Shown: positions 46,550-58,358 of the stretch, piece by piece
Position numbering within the stretch: the first letter of the stretch is position 1
Layout: each line of letters opens with the position of its first letter
NCBI GenBank assembly: GCA_018287875.1
Contig: JAGVVL010000015.1
Location: forward strand, 2,542,001 to 2,606,000
Length of the DNA stretch: 64,000 bases
Direction of reading: 5' to 3'
Source: Nigrospora sphaerica
Lineage: Eukaryota; Ascomycota; Sordariomycetes; Amphisphaeriales; Apiosporaceae
Translations under genes and position numbers: made by a program
Notes under the pieces: model-generated
Seen by the model: only the letters and a program-made list of their open reading frames with translations
Database searches by the model: none
What the model was told of the DNA's origin: nothing

Positions 46550-48031
46550 ATGGGCATCCCTCTGGCTGCAGGTCCCCGGCGGACTGTCCTCTCGACGCCC
46601 TCCTGGCGACAATATTTCCGTCGTATGAGTAGTCTTCCGGGCGTGACCCAGAGCCCATCTTCTGCGCACCAGAGGGAGCATCCTTTCTGGCTACCGCATT
46701 CCGTGGCCAAGGGCCCTCACCGCCCACTCGTACCCACCATCGACGGCAAGTGGATGGCGGATGACCAGCTCGTGGAGAAATGGATCGAGTCTCTTGGGCG
46801 CGGGAAGCCGAGGGTCATCAGCAACTTCTCGGGCTTCCTGGAGGAGCAGCACTGGTTCCAACACTCAGAGTCGGATCCCCACGGTGGTACCTTCGCAAAA
46901 CAAGTACAGCACCAGGACAATGCGAAAGGCCCCCAGAGGCCAAGCTTCGCCCGTCTGAGAGACAGTATTCTGGCACAAGCACTGGGATCCGGCAGAAACG
47001 ACCAGGCTGTCGGCCCTGACCAGGGCTTCGACAAGATCTTGGTCAAGTTCAGCATGGGAAGATGCAACTTTGACCCTACCCACTTGGAGGGCAATGCGCA
47101 GCCGCCGCTGGAAAGGTTCAGAAAATGGATTCAGAAAGCCGGGCCATACCGCAGCTACCAGTTCGGAAACACGGTCGACGCGCTGCTCGAGGCGTCGAGG
47201 CAAAACGGCTACTTATGTAAGCAGCATAGGGTGTTCTTCATCGTCCTTTTCAACCCCCCGAATATCCCCCGTCGTACTTGTGTTGGTCTATTTATTCTGT
47301 CCTTTTGGCCTGAGCGGGCTCTACGACCACCTTCACGAACACGTGGTTTAGGGAACTGCTGACTCCAGGTGTGGGTAGGGCAGCCATTTGAAGCGCCTTT
47401 GGCCTTCCTCAGAGCCGTCCTTCAGTACAACCAAGAGATCAGGGACCAGGCGCAAATGCCGATCACGAGGCTTTCGGGCCTCGTGGTGCTCAGGGAGCAA
47501 ATGACAGAAGAATTTCCGTATCCCCGGGCGTTCCAGCAATTCGGAGGGGTCGAATACGAGCCCCGAGCGTGCAGCATCCGGCTGGGCATCCAGCCCATGC
47601 GGAGCGACCTGTACCGGCACCGACGGACCATTGTCGTGGGACAGCTGGCGGGCCTCAGCACCGTGGTGCTTATACCGCCCACGCTGCGGTCGCTCGGAGG
47701 CCGGCCGCTTGAAGCGCACGAAGAGGTACGCAAGCATTTCCAGATCCGCCGCGGCGCACAACTACCTCGGCACATTAAGATCTGGCCCAAGAAGATATGG
47801 ACGCGGGAACTCGAGATGACCATCGCCAACCGCGTGTACGCGAGGCTGCGGCCGGGCGACATCCTGTTCGTGCCGCCCGACTGGACGTACGGCGTCCGGA
47901 ATATGAAAGTGGGCGATGAGCTGCACTCGACGGTGACGTGGTTCCTGAAACCGAGCGACGACAGTAAGGACACGCTGCAGTCGGTTTTCGCCCGGGCCCG
48001 GGCTCGGGGGAGGCAAACGGAGGACATGTAA
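46550..48031 (+). CDS. JmjC/cupin-like protein with lost metal ligands
   Basis: Two exons, 46550-47216 and 47379-48031, give 439 residues; an internal ATG at 46625 is an alternative start. The only acceptor that keeps the frame is the GTAG before 47379, giving GYLWQPFEAPLAF. The C-terminal half aligns by eye with the JmjC/Cupin_8 barrel: residues 298-323 (SDLYRHRRTIVVGQLAG...LIPP) match the strand that normally has HxD, and 381-395 (PGDILFVPPDWTYGV) match the strand with the second His. In place of H, D and H there are Tyr301, His303 and Tyr393. It is therefore probably not an iron/2-oxoglutarate dioxygenase. The N-terminal part has no recognised domain. Assignment is inference from pattern, not from a search. 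Confidence 0.55.
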
Positions 48032-48838
48032 TGGGGGCTCCATGGGACGGAAACCTTGCTGCACAGGCCTGCGTGTACAGCATCGTGTACAGTATGTATT
48101 ATCTACGGATATTTAGGCCCATCATCAAAAGGATGAGCCTCCATCAGCCCTGCGGTATACCTACCTACGTCCATGGCCTACAATGCACATATGTGCCCTA
48201 GCGAGGTATGGCTGTATGTACTGGATCTTAGTATGACCTATGACGTCGGCGCCGGCGAACAAGCCCTTGATGGCACGACGGGAGGGGGACGGGATGGTGC
48301 CATCCAATGCAAGGCCATGTTCAAGCATGTCCGTTTTCTGCCAGAGCTGGAAAGAGCACCCAATAAGGTTTACGGGGACTCCATCGACACTTCGGTCCTT
48401 CCAGGATAGGACGCAGGGATTTCGACCCCACCAAGATCAGCCGGACGCCCCACCGAAGCGAGTCACTGAGGTGTGAATCAACCTTTTTCTGGCCTCCGAT
48501 TCGGACGCAGCCCCAGGAGACACGACAGGTACCCGTACCTGAAGATCCAGCTGGCTCCAATCGCACGACACTGGTTGACCTCCCCTATGGCATCGCTTCC
48601 CTTTCTCCTGTTCTCCCGTGCTGCTTGCTACTCTTGCCCGCCTGGACTGCTATCGTGAACGACGTCGGGCATTTCTTTGTTGCTATATTTCCACTACGAC
48701 ATCCTGCTACCTTCTTTCTGTAGGCCAGCAACGTGCCGCCGCAATCGGCTGCCCCGCTATCCGTCCTCTCTCGAGCCCGCCTATCTGCCTGTGTTTGCGC
48801 CTCTACCGACTCGGTCGGCGCCATTGGCCTCTCCCATC
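48032..48838. other. Intergenic and leader of the aspartate kinase gene
   Basis: No gene is accepted. The last about 200 bases are pyrimidine-rich, as in fungal promoters and leaders. Confidence 0.5.
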
Positions 48839-50707
48839 ATGGCCACCCCCCTCTACAGCAACGCCGCCGAGAATGGCTGGATAATACAAAAGTTCGGCGG
48901 CACCAGTGTTGGCAAATTCCCGGACAAGGTATGACATGCCCCGCGCCGCCGCCTCCCTCCCCCGGCGCGACACGCCGTCCGCAACTGACGCCGATGCGGA
49001 ACCCCTAGATCGCCGAAGACATTGTAAGGTACGACGAAACGCGCCACCTGGTTCTCTCCCAGCCCTCTGTCGGCGCCCGCTGCTGACCGCCGGTACTACT
49101 ACAGGGCAAGCCTTGACTCCAACCGCGTCGTTGTCGTCTGCTCGGCTCGGAGCACGGGGAAGAAGGTCACCGGTACCACGAGTCGGTGAGTCGCCCGTCC
49201 GTCCCGGCACCCCGTCCCGCCGCACGAGGCTGACAGGCCAATCAATCCCGATAGCCTCCTGGAGGTGTTCAAAAAACTGCAGGCCATTGCCGCCGCCACG
49301 AATCACGAGACGATCCAGTGTGAGATTCTCGATGAAGTCAAGGTTATCGTCCAGGAAGTATGCAGCGAGCATATATACGCCATCCAGGCCTTCGTCGAGG
49401 ACCCGATCCTGCAGAAGAAGGTCATGGCCGATATAGAGAACGACTGCCAGGAGTTGATCGACTATGTGATTGCTGCTAAGCGCTTCAACCTCGAAGTTAA
49501 CGCACGCTCCAAGGATCGCGTCGTCAGCTTTGGCGAGAAGCTGAGCTGCCGATTCATGACCTACCTCCTCAAAGACCGGGTTTGTCAACCCCCATGGGGA
49601 ATCCCACCCGTCGACCGAAGAGCTAACGAAAAACGACCAGCACGTGGACGCTGAGTATGTCGATCTCTCTGACATACTGCACTACGACAGTTCGGATAAG
49701 CTGGACCCGGCCTTCTACCGTGACGCTGCCCACGAATTCCGCCAGAGACTCGAGGCATGCGAGAACAGGGTGCCCGTCGTCACCGGCTTCTTCGGCACCG
49801 TGCCAGGGAGCCTCATGGACGGAGACATTGGCCGGGGCTACACGGACCTATGCGCTGCCCTGGTGGCCGTGGCCCTCAAGGCGGACGAGCTGCAGGTGTG
49901 GAAAGAGGTGGATGGTATATTCACGGCTGACCCGACCAAGGTCCCGACGGCGCGCTTGCTGAGCTCCATAACCCCGTCCGAGGCGGCTGAGCTCACATTC
50001 TACGGGTCCGAGGTGATTCACCACCTGACCATGGATCAAGTGATCAAGGCCGACCCGCCCATTCAGATCCGGATTAAGAACGTGAAGAACCCCCGAGGCC
50101 ACGGCACCATCGTGCTCCCGGACCCGGTCCAGTCGCCCGCGCAGCAGATCAAAAGGTCGAGGCCTTCGGATCCAACGCTCCGGAAGACACCGAAGCGGCC
50201 CACGGCTGTCACCATCAAGGACAACATCTCGGTCATCAACGTCCACTCTAACAAGCGATCCATTTCCCACGGCTTTTTCGCCCGTGTCTTCGCCATTCTC
50301 CACAACCACCGTATCTCGGTCGACCTCATCTCCACCAGTGAGGTGCACGTTTCCATGGCCATCCACGCCACGAGCTCGACCCTGATACACCTGGAAGCCG
50401 CCAAGAAGGAGCTGGAGGACTGTGGCGACGTCAGCATGCTGCACGACATGGCCATCTTGAGTCTGGTCGGCGCCGAGATGAAGAACATGGTGGGCGTGGC
50501 CGGCCGCACCTTCTCGACCCTGGGCGAGCACAATGTCAATATCGAGATGATCTCGCAAGGTGCGTCTTTCCGCGTCACTAGCGATGCCTCGGAACTAACC
50601 CGGCCGCAGGCGCAAGTGAGATTAACATCAGCTGCGTCATTGACGCGAGGGAGGCCACGCGGGCGATGAACATACTGCACACGAATCTTTTCACATTTCT
50701 CGAGTAG
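48839..50707 (+). CDS. HOM3: Aspartate kinase
   Basis: Six exons (48839-48928, 49009-49028, 49105-49185, 49255-49579, 49641-50559, 50610-50707) give 510 residues. Exon 2 has only 20 bases. The kinase domain begins KFGGTSVGKF (18-27), continues with VVVVCSARSTGKKVTGTT, and has GFFGTVPGSLMDGDIGRGYTD and EVDGIFTADPTKVP. Two ACT regulatory domains follow (ISVINVHSNKRSISHGFFA and MVGVAGRTFSTLGEHNVNI). It phosphorylates L-aspartate with ATP, the first step towards threonine and methionine. In fungi it is feedback-inhibited by threonine through the ACT domains. All splice junctions preserve conserved sequence. The start sits in CATCATGG. Confidence 0.95.
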
Positions 50708-51564
50708 AGTCTAGGATCAAAACGACGCCGGCGGGCTTGGCATCCCATGTTGCTGGCGACTGGCTAGACAAAATATTCATGCACATGGTCCCGCAGGAGG
50801 GCGGTACCATGGCTTGCGGATTCATTACCTAGATATAACTAGACTTGAGAGCATTGGGAGGTTTGGGCAGTTACATGTCATCACAGCGATTCCGTCATGT
50901 GTTTTACAGGTTGTTTGCTGAAAGTTCAACTACGTGGACGATTCAGAGAGGACACGCCCGCTGGGGCGCACGGCCTTGGATCGAGCGGTAGGGTGCTCCT
51001 CCAGCAAACGCTCATGCATCCTGTTCCTACCGAGACAGGTCTGCAACCGATGGCCACTACATTTGGAGGGGCGGAGTGTCCGTAGACGCACACCGTGCGG
51101 CCTTTCCATTTCGCCCCCATGCCAAGCGACGAGGAGTTGCTGTAAATTTCAAGACTCGGCGTAAATGTCTTGTGATTTGGGCTTCTATAATCTATGAAGT
51201 AGCACGAACGCCTACTGATGAGAACGCCGCCAGATGCAGGGAATTTTGCCAGGGACTGCGTATGAACTCTTCCGTGCACAGGAGCGTATGGGAACAAGAC
51301 GGGGGTTGCCTGCCACGGGCGACACAGTGCCACCCGATGGCCCCAGGCAAGCGACGAAGCCCACCATATATTGTCTTTGTAATGAACACTTCGTTCTCCT
51401 TCCGTTGCAAATGAGCCTCCCGCCGGTAGATGAACGGGGGAAAGCCCCGGCTCCAGCAGTAGTCGCCTGCTCCGGGAGGAGGGACGCGGACACCCCCTCC
51501 AAAACCATAGAACGAAGTGCTTCCCCCGGCGGGGGAAAGGACGGGGGCGGCGGCTCGGGGCGGT
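50708..51564. other. Convergent 3' region, 857 bp
   Basis: Between the aspartate kinase and uS13m genes. Nothing recognised beyond untranslated sequence. Confidence 0.5.
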
Positions 51565-52219
51565 TTAGTTCTGGATGCGGTCGCCGCCGCCGCGCTCGAG
51601 GACGTTGAGCTTCTTGGCCGTCTCAATCTGGGTGCGCGTGTTTTGGCCGCGCACGGGCAGGCCCATGGCGTGGCGGCGGCCGCGGTAGGAGCCCATGTCG
51701 CGCAGGCGCTTGATGTTGTCCTGCACGAGGCGGCGGGCGTCGTTCTCGATGGTCATGGTGGATAGCTCGGCCGTCAGCGACGTGACCGTCTTGACGGGCA
51801 ACGACTCGAGCCGAGCTAGGGGGTGGATGCAGTACTTGGCCATGATGCGCGCCGACGTCTGGGGCCCCAGCGAGTAGAAGGACTCGAGCGCTTTCTGCGA
51901 GCGGGAGGGGGTGGAGGAGGAAAGGGTCAGCCTGCGTGTGTCTCCCGTTCGGGAAGTCGAGACGGCGGCGCGGCAAGGGCGCTGGGCGACATTCTCGTCT
52001 GAGGCGGTGGTAAGGGTGGCAGTGGTGGTGGTGGTGGTGGTGCGGCATGGAACGGGGGACGAGGCGTCATCGGAGGATTGCTATGTGTAGTATGCGACGG
52101 AGCGTACCTTGACCAGCTTTTTGCCGTGGAAGTTGACTCCCAAGACGAACACCTGGGGGAGGGGACAGTTAGCGGGCGATGCGCGGGCGGCGCGGCGAGG
52201 GGGGCCGGCGACGTACCAT
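51565..52219 (-). CDS. SWS2: Mitochondrial small-subunit ribosomal protein uS13m
   Basis: Three exons on the minus strand, 52219-52217, 52152-52108 and 51894-51565, give 125 residues. Exon 1 is only the ATG, directly followed by a GTACGT donor. Exon 2 encodes VFVLGVNFHGKKLVK. Exon 3 starts KALESFYSLGPQTSARIM and contains the S13 signature LRDMGSYRGRRHAMGLPVRGQNTRT. S13 sits in the head of the small subunit and contacts the decoding-site tRNA and the large subunit. The basic GRRHxxGLPVRGQ motif that binds 16S-type rRNA is intact. The C-terminal tail (ERGGGDRIQN) is short. Confidence 0.93.
52022..52041. repeat. (GTG)n microsatellite
   Basis: A short triplet run inside the second intron of the uS13m gene. 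Confidence 0.8.
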
Positions 52220-52864
52220 TGTGAATCGATTGCAGGCCGGAAGCCAGTTGATCTACTCTCGTGATCTCGGTTCGGGGTGGAGGACTGTTCAACAGCGAGG
52301 CCCCTCTGCCGTGATTCCCAATGGCCATGAAGCCCAGAAATTCCCAAGCAGCAGCGATGCGCACGGGCCATGCGGCCGGCGACAACGCGCCCGAATCCAG
52401 CGGCTCCCACGGGTCAGTACCGAGGGGTACCTCTTCACTCTGTACGTACCCTAGTATATACTTCTCAAGGGAGCGGCTCGCTTGGCGGTCTCTTATCGAT
52501 ATGTTACCCCACCTGCGGCGGCACGCATCTGACCAATTGTGAGTGACCATGACTTAGCGGAGGCCGCACTCCGTACTCCATACGTGTGTGTGCGTGTACA
52601 TCGTACCTGGGGCGATATGGAGGGCATGGTCAGGGGTCCAGCTCCGAGGCGAGGAGCTTCCTGGGCGGCGCGCTTTGAAACGTAGCTTCATCTTGTTGCC
52701 GGACTCGCCTCCCTCTCCCTCCCCCTCTTTCCTCCCAAACCACCCTTCTTTCGTCGCTGGGATAGACGAACCACCAGAAGGCCTTCCCGTTCTCTCGCCA
52801 ACCTCCTTATCTTGACGACACCGTCTTGCTGGCCAATTGCACTCCTCCGTCACAACTGCCCATC
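52220..52864. promoter_or_regulatory. Divergent promoter uS13m / cyclophilin B
   Basis: A 645-bp spacer between two start codons. The right end is pyrimidine-rich (52700-52860). No discrete element could be assigned. Confidence 0.5.
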
Positions 52865-53933
52865 ATGTTCAACCTGCGCCGGCTTGCCGTCAGCGCTCTG
52901 CTGCTCGTCGGAGTCAGCATGGTCTTCTTCGCGTCGACCGCCGAGGCCGCTAAGGGCCCCAAGATCACCCACAAGGTCTACTTTGATATTACCCACGGCG
53001 ACGAGCCGCTGGGCCGCATCGTCATGGGTCTGTACGGCAAGACCGTCCCCAAGACGGCCGAGAACTTCCGTGCCCTCGCCACCGGCGAGAAGGGCTTCGG
53101 CTACGAGGGCTCAACCTTCCACCGTGTGATCAAGCAGTTCATGATTCAGGGCGGTGACTTCACCAAGGGTGACGGCACCGGTGGCAAGTCCAGTACGTCG
53201 ACCGCGCTGGCCCCGCCGCTTTCCGTCTCGCTGACCTTCTTCCCCTCTTAGTCTACGGCGAGAAGTTCCCCGACGAGAACTTCAAGCTCAAGCACACCAA
53301 GCCCGGCATGCTGTCCATGGCCAACGCCGGCAAGGATACCAACGGCTCGCAGTTCTTCATCACCACCGTCATCACCTCGTAAGTCGCCGCGCTTCCCTCC
53401 CCGGCGTGAGAGGGCCCAAGACTAAACCGAAACACTAGGTGGCTCGACGGCCGTCACGTCGTCTTCGGCGAGGTCCTCGAGGGCATGGACATCGTGACCA
53501 AGATCGAGCAGGTCAAGACCAAGCCCGGCGACAAGCCCGAGCAGACGGTCAAGATCGCCAAGAGCGGAGAGCTGGAGGTGCCCCCTGAAGGTATCCACGT
53601 GGAGCTTTAAACAGTTTCCCCTCGGCCCTGTTCCTCCAGTGAGCGATTCCCTGTCTGGGGCACATCGTCTCTGCTGCCCCAGTCGGAATGACAATGAGCT
53701 GATTCGGCTGCTCCCCTACTCTAGCAGACATCGAGGGCTCGGCCCAGTGGGCTGCGGGATGGGCCACGGAGGAGGCCGCCAACCCGTTCCAGGAGATGCC
53801 CGAGTCGGAGGGCTTTTCGCTGTTCCAGAAGGCCGCCTTCTTCGCCGTCATCCTGGCTCTGGTTGGTATCTACATGCGCGTCAGCCGGTCCGGCAACGAG
53901 CGGGACGTTGGTTACGAGAAGACGATGGCGTAG
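52865..53933 (+). CDS. ER cyclophilin (peptidyl-prolyl isomerase B) with alternative C-terminus
   Basis: Exons 52865-53192, 53252-53378 and from 53439. A signal peptide (about 1-27, ending AEA) is followed by a full cyclophilin domain with [16 protein letters not shown] (Arg87), [20 protein letters not shown] and [12 protein letters not shown]. Unspliced reading through exon 3 stops at 53608-53610 and gives 208 residues ending HVEL, which resembles the HDEL-type ER retention signal. If a fourth exon (53728-53933) is joined from 53590 (donor GTATCC, acceptor GCAG), the protein is 270 residues. It then gains an acidic linker and a membrane helix ([13 protein letters not shown]), ending GYEKTMA. 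Both forms are plausible. The enzyme helps folding of secreted proteins. Confidence 0.9.
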
Positions 53934-54256
53934 ATAGCATTCGAGAAAACCAAAACTTCAATGAGATTTCGGAATTGCTGAGTTGTAACCCGATTCGTCA
54001 TTAGGGGGCTTGTTTTGTGACTGGCGCAGGGGGGAGAGGCGGGTTTTTGGCCATCACGTGTGGAGCTTTCCGCTTGCGAGGCTCGAACCTCTTGTAACGG
54101 TGGAAAAATTTCCGGTAGTAAACCAGAAAAAAATAAGCACCCGACCGCCACCCCAGCGCCTTTCTTCGGCATCCTGTAACCCAACCACTATACACCCCAA
54201 GCGCGCCCGGAAGAGAAGCGGAAGAAGAAAAAGAAGAAGAGGAAGAAGCCGCCAAG
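53934..54256. other. Intergenic, 323 bp
   Basis: Spacer between the cyclophilin and TRM112 genes. The last 80 bases are purine-rich (AAG and GAA units), forming the TRM112 leader. Confidence 0.55.
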
Positions 54257-55168
54257 ATGAAGGTCCTCAGTCTCAACTTCCTGACCTGCGCCGTCAAGGC
54301 CTGCAAGAGCTCGTCGGCCTCGTACCCGCTGCACCCCAAAGACGCCGAGCTGGTGCAGGACGACCTTGAGCTCAACTCGCAACTGCTCATCAACCTGATG
54401 CCCCGCCTTGATTGGCCTGCGCTGTCGGCCACGGCTACCGCGGTATGTATGGCCTTCTTCCTTTTCTTCTTATTTTGATCCTGTCTTGGGGGTTTTGGTT
54501 ATCGCTTCGTTGGTCCGCATCGACTGTGCACCGCTCCGCCCGCGCAGTTTGTATAAGTGAAGCAGAGAGAAACCCGGCGTTTCGTTCCCCCCCTCTTCTC
54601 GCCGCGACGCCCCTTCCTTCCCTTTCCCCCTCCCCCCGGGCTCCGGTTTCCTCTGTTCCTGCCGGGGCCGCCTTCCCGTTTCCTTACTCCCGCCACGCGT
54701 TTTTTATTTCCCCGGACGAAAAACCCGCTGCTCGTGACTGGGGGTTGCGAACCGGGCCGGCGCCCTTGGCTTGGCATCTCCTTCCTTCCCTCCGTCCGTC
54801 CACGCATCATCACCACCCAAGCCCCTGTCTGCCCCCATGCCTTTTTTTCTTCGTTTCTTTACCGTCTTTCTTTCTCAACCCCTCCCCCCCGTAACCTCGA
54901 CGCACGGGGAACCCGCCTCACAGTCCGTCTCTTCCCTCTTGCTGACACGAACAACCCGCCTCGGACACAGCTGGGCTTCCCGTCCCTGCCGGCGCAGCCG
55001 CCGACGGCCGACGAGCTCGCGGCTGACGAGAAGACGCTTAAGGACCTGCACCACCTGCTCATGGAGACGCAGATGATGGAGGGCAAGCTCGTGTGCGGCA
55101 ACTGCGGCCACGAGTACGCCGTGCGCGAGGGCATCGCCAACTTCCTGCTGCCGAGCCATCTGGTCTAA
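54257..55168 (+). CDS. TRM112: Trm112, methyltransferase activator
   Basis: Two exons, 54257-54442 and 54971-55168, give 127 residues. The 528-bp intron is unusually long for this window; it has a GTATGT donor and an ACACAG acceptor. The protein starts MKVLSLNFLTCAVKAC and contains SYPLHPKDAELVQDDLELN. The zinc-ribbon Cys residues are 11, 16, 104 and 107 (the last pair in CGNCGHEY), and it ends in GIANFLLPSHLV. Trm112 is the shared partner that stabilises the methyltransferases Bud23 (18S rRNA), Mtq2 (eRF1), Trm9 and Trm11 (tRNA). All features of the family are intact. Confidence 0.95.
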
Positions 55169-55613
55169 AATAGACGAGCGGGGGGGCAGAGGCGCACCAG
55201 GGGGTGGTTTTCTGCATGGGACGGGCGTTTTGGGAGTTGGTTTTAATGGTCGTATGAACGCACGGGGTGCATGGGTAGACTCGAATCAATATTGCTTGTA
55301 AAACCCCCCCAAAGGAGAGCGGGCAGTAGGGAAGGAGGACCTCGAAGGGATTTCGCCTCTCAAAAATACCTGGGTCTTCTACACGGCAATGGGACACGAT
55401 GCTGTGCTGGCTCGCTCCTGTCTCGTCGCCGATCTCTACCTCATGCAAGCCTGTGGACCTAAAACTCCAATGGAAATGTGATTGTACAGCGCCGTGCTAC
55501 TGCTGCCGGCGTTTCCCTCCTACCCTCCCGAGGGACCCTTGCCCGAGGCAGCTTACCGTCCCGTATCGTTGCATGCTTGGATTTATATCATGAACCCAGT
55601 TGGATATGCCAAC
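55169..55613. other. Convergent 3' region, 445 bp
   Basis: Between TRM112 and the BIG1-type gene. No further feature is seen. Confidence 0.55.
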
Positions 55614-56649
55614 TCACTGCTGCTTCTTTTGAGCGCTCGGGCCCATCTCCTTGTCAAAGGCGCCGTACGAGACCTCGAGGCTTGCCAGAGCCGAGATGCC
55701 ATATCCCAGAATGCTGAAAAGGACGACGAGAGAGACCAGAGCCATGAAGATACCTGTTCGCCAGTCAGTTTACCACATCCCATCAGCCCTTCCAAGGCGG
55801 TCGTAAGCTTACCAGGCGTGAAGAACTGGTACTTCTCAAACAGAGGCAGGTTGTCAGTCACATTGGCCCGGCGGCTCGTCTCTCCCAACTCCCTCTTGAG
55901 CTCCTGGCGCGCGGCGTCGGCGAAGTGCGCCTCGTAGTGCTGGGGATCGCTGGCCGAGGCGGCACCGGGCACGCCAATATAGATGACGGTGTACGAGCCC
56001 TCGGCCTCGTACTGGTCCAGCACGACACCGACGTCATCGTCGTTCTCCTTGACCACGGCCTCGGCCGCCGTCGCCGGCACCGCGTCCAGGGCGAGCTCAT
56101 CGACGGAGACGGCGCCCTTGCCGGCGCGCAGGCACGACTTCTTGACGAGGGCTGACAGGGCTTCGATGTCGACGGCCCCGGCGACCTCGGCGATTGACAC
56201 GGAGCCGCCAACCTTGGGGCTGGCGAGGGCCTTTTGCAGGCGCGGGGCCGACTTGCTCGAGGCGAGGTGCGAGGCGTGCAGGTTGGGCTGCGAGACGAAC
56301 AGGTAGTGGTCAGTGGGACAGCCTTCGAGAACGGCCGAGGCGAGCGCCGTCACCGACTGGCTGCTCTGGAGCTGGTCTTGCTTCTGGGACGCGGCGTCGG
56401 GGAATCTGTCGGTCGCGCGGCACTTGCAGTCAGCACGGCTTGCATCTACTCCAGGGGCCCGGGAGAGGGGAATTGCGTGTGCCGTCGACGTCGCCGTCGC
56501 AGCCGACGCGGCGGATGACGATGGGGGTGGAGGATAGGACGGGGCGAGACGCACTTGGCGGTCGAGAACATCAGGAAGGGCGACGTGTTGGAGAAGGCCT
56601 GGGCTTCGGCGCAGCAGAGCGCAGCCAGAGCCGCGGCGGAGAGACGCAT
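55614..56649 (-). CDS. BIG1: BIG1/VOA1-type ER membrane protein
   Basis: Three exons, 56649-56555, 56405-55813 and 55753-55614, give 275 residues. It has a signal peptide (MRLSAAALAALCCAEAQA) followed by FSNTSPFLMFSTAK, a luminal domain and, after the second intron, a C-terminal membrane helix. The helix region reads GIFMALVSLVVLFSILGYGISALASLEVSYGAF and ends in a polar tail QKKQQ. This is the pattern of fungal Big1, an ER protein needed for beta-1,6-glucan in the cell wall, which shares its C-terminal domain with Voa1/Ac45 of the vacuolar ATPase. The two assignments are hard to separate by eye; length and N-terminus favour Big1. Splice donors are GTGCGT and GTAAGC. Confidence 0.8.
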
Positions 56650-57220
56650 CTTGAAGCTGGACTGATCTGGCGTGTTGTGCGTATGTGGTATTAGGGAGTT
56701 GGGATGGATGGATGGATGGTTGTCTGGATGTGCTGTTCCGGGCTCAGATTGTGGCCCTTGGTCAACCTGGAAGCTCGGTTCGCAATCGCTGTAGGCGTCG
56801 TCGTAACAGCACAGCCAGAGAGAGAGGTTGACGTCTGCGGTACCGAAGTACATGCCTTGCACCTCCAGGCGCAGCGCCAGTGTCGGCGCCAATACCAGCA
56901 CCAGCACCAGCACCAGCCAGAGCCCATGCGTCTGTGCGGCAAATTCCGTTCCTCCGCTACTTTACCTGGGGCCCCTGCAAAAGTTCCAGAACCGGCTGTC
57001 CAGATACTGCCGGCCAAAATTTCGAAATATCGAGGGACTTCGGCCTGCTAGCAGCAGCCCTCAGATACCCCGGAACGAGGAGACCACGCCCACCAAAGCG
57101 CCGTATGAACACCCCGGTAACTTGACCGTCACGGGAACCCATGCTTGCTCTCTCTCTGATCCAAAACGGACAACGCCTGTGGACTCCTACACCCAGACGC
57201 CATACATACATTACATCGCC
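56650..57220. promoter_or_regulatory. Divergent promoter BIG1 / RRP17
   Basis: A 571-bp spacer between start codons. It has a GGATG tandem near 56703-56718 and ACCAGC repeats near 56895-56918. No discrete binding site was assigned. Confidence 0.5.
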
Positions 57221-58005
57221 ATGTTCGCCAAGCCGCGTCCCAAGAAGGATCTCCTTGTCGCGCCGTCCAAGAAGCGCAAGGCGACTCACGCGGTTGAGGA
57301 AATCAGCTTTGACACCGACGCCCGGTCCGAGTACTTGACGGGATTTCACAAGCGGAAACTGCAGCGGGTAAAAAATGCTCAGGAGCAGGCGGCCAAGCGG
57401 GAGAGGGAAGAGAAGGTCCAGTTCAGGAAACAGGTACGTTTCCGCCGATAATCCCGAGCTTCACCCCCCCACCCTCTCTCCGTGCGCGTGCACGCCGCTA
57501 CGGCAGACGCCGGATTCAGGCTGACCCCGGGTTCCAGATGCGCGAGGAACGCAGGCGAGAGGTTGAGCAGCACGTCAGCGCCGTCAACGCGCTGCTGAAG
57601 GAAGCCGACAGGGCCGGCGGCGTGGACGAGAAGGCGTCGGAAGACTCGTCCGACGAGCAGGGCGACGGCGCCGACGACGAAGAGTGGATAGGTCTACCCG
57701 ACGCGCCGACGGCTCTGGCCCCAATCGACCACGAGGAGGAGTACATTGACGAGGACAAGTACACCTCCGTCACGGTGGAATCCGTCAGCGTCGGCCGGGA
57801 CGGTCTCTACAAGCCCGAGGAGGAGCAGCAGAGGGAGGAGGAGGCGGCCAGAAAAGCCGACGAGGCACGGCAGGCGGCGCAAGCCAAGGTCGAGCGGCCC
57901 AAGAAGAAGAAGAAGAAGCCTACATTCCGGTACGAGAACAAGGCCGACCGGGCCTGGAGTACACAGAAAGAAAAGGCCCGGCACAGAAGGAAAGGGCGCA
58001 GTTAG
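57221..58005 (+). CDS. RRP17: Rrp17/Nop25 ribosomal RNA processing protein
   Basis: Two exons, 57221-57433 and 57538-58005, give 226 residues. The signature FDTDARSEYLTGFHKRKLQR followed by a long basic helix (KREREEKVQFRKQMREERRREVEQHV) is typical of the Nop25/RRP17 family. The middle is acidic (SEDSSDEQGDGADDEE) and the C-terminus has a KKKKKK cluster and ends RHRRKGRS. The yeast protein is a nucleolar 5'-exonuclease factor needed for 5' ends of 5.8S and 25S rRNA. A short intron with GTACGT donor splits the basic helix. Start in CGCCATGTTC. Confidence 0.9.
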
Positions 58006-58358
58006 TCCGGCCGCAGACAAGCACTACGTGACATCACGGCGCGCGTACGCCAGAGGCGCGAGTCCAAATGGCTGTGTGAATGTGTAGAGTTGATCAGCCC
58101 TGAACTGTGAGCCCGAGAGGATCTCTCCTAGAACAAAAGGGGCACCCGCACCGAGCCACACCGTGACTCGCGGAGCCCTCGGCAGCCAGCGACAACAAAA
58201 TGCAATACTCGGCCCCAGTAGATAGCCACCGTTCCATCTACATGCAGTTCCTTCGGGGAGGATTCCGTCATCCTCACTGCCGCCCGTTCCAGACCGACCA
58301 GTCCACCAAGCACATGTCCGTTGCCCGGCTACGGCCGTGGGCGAGATGGGCCAACAGT
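58006..58358. other. Convergent 3' region, 353 bp
   Basis: Between RRP17 and tropomyosin genes. Nothing else is seen. Confidence 0.55.
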
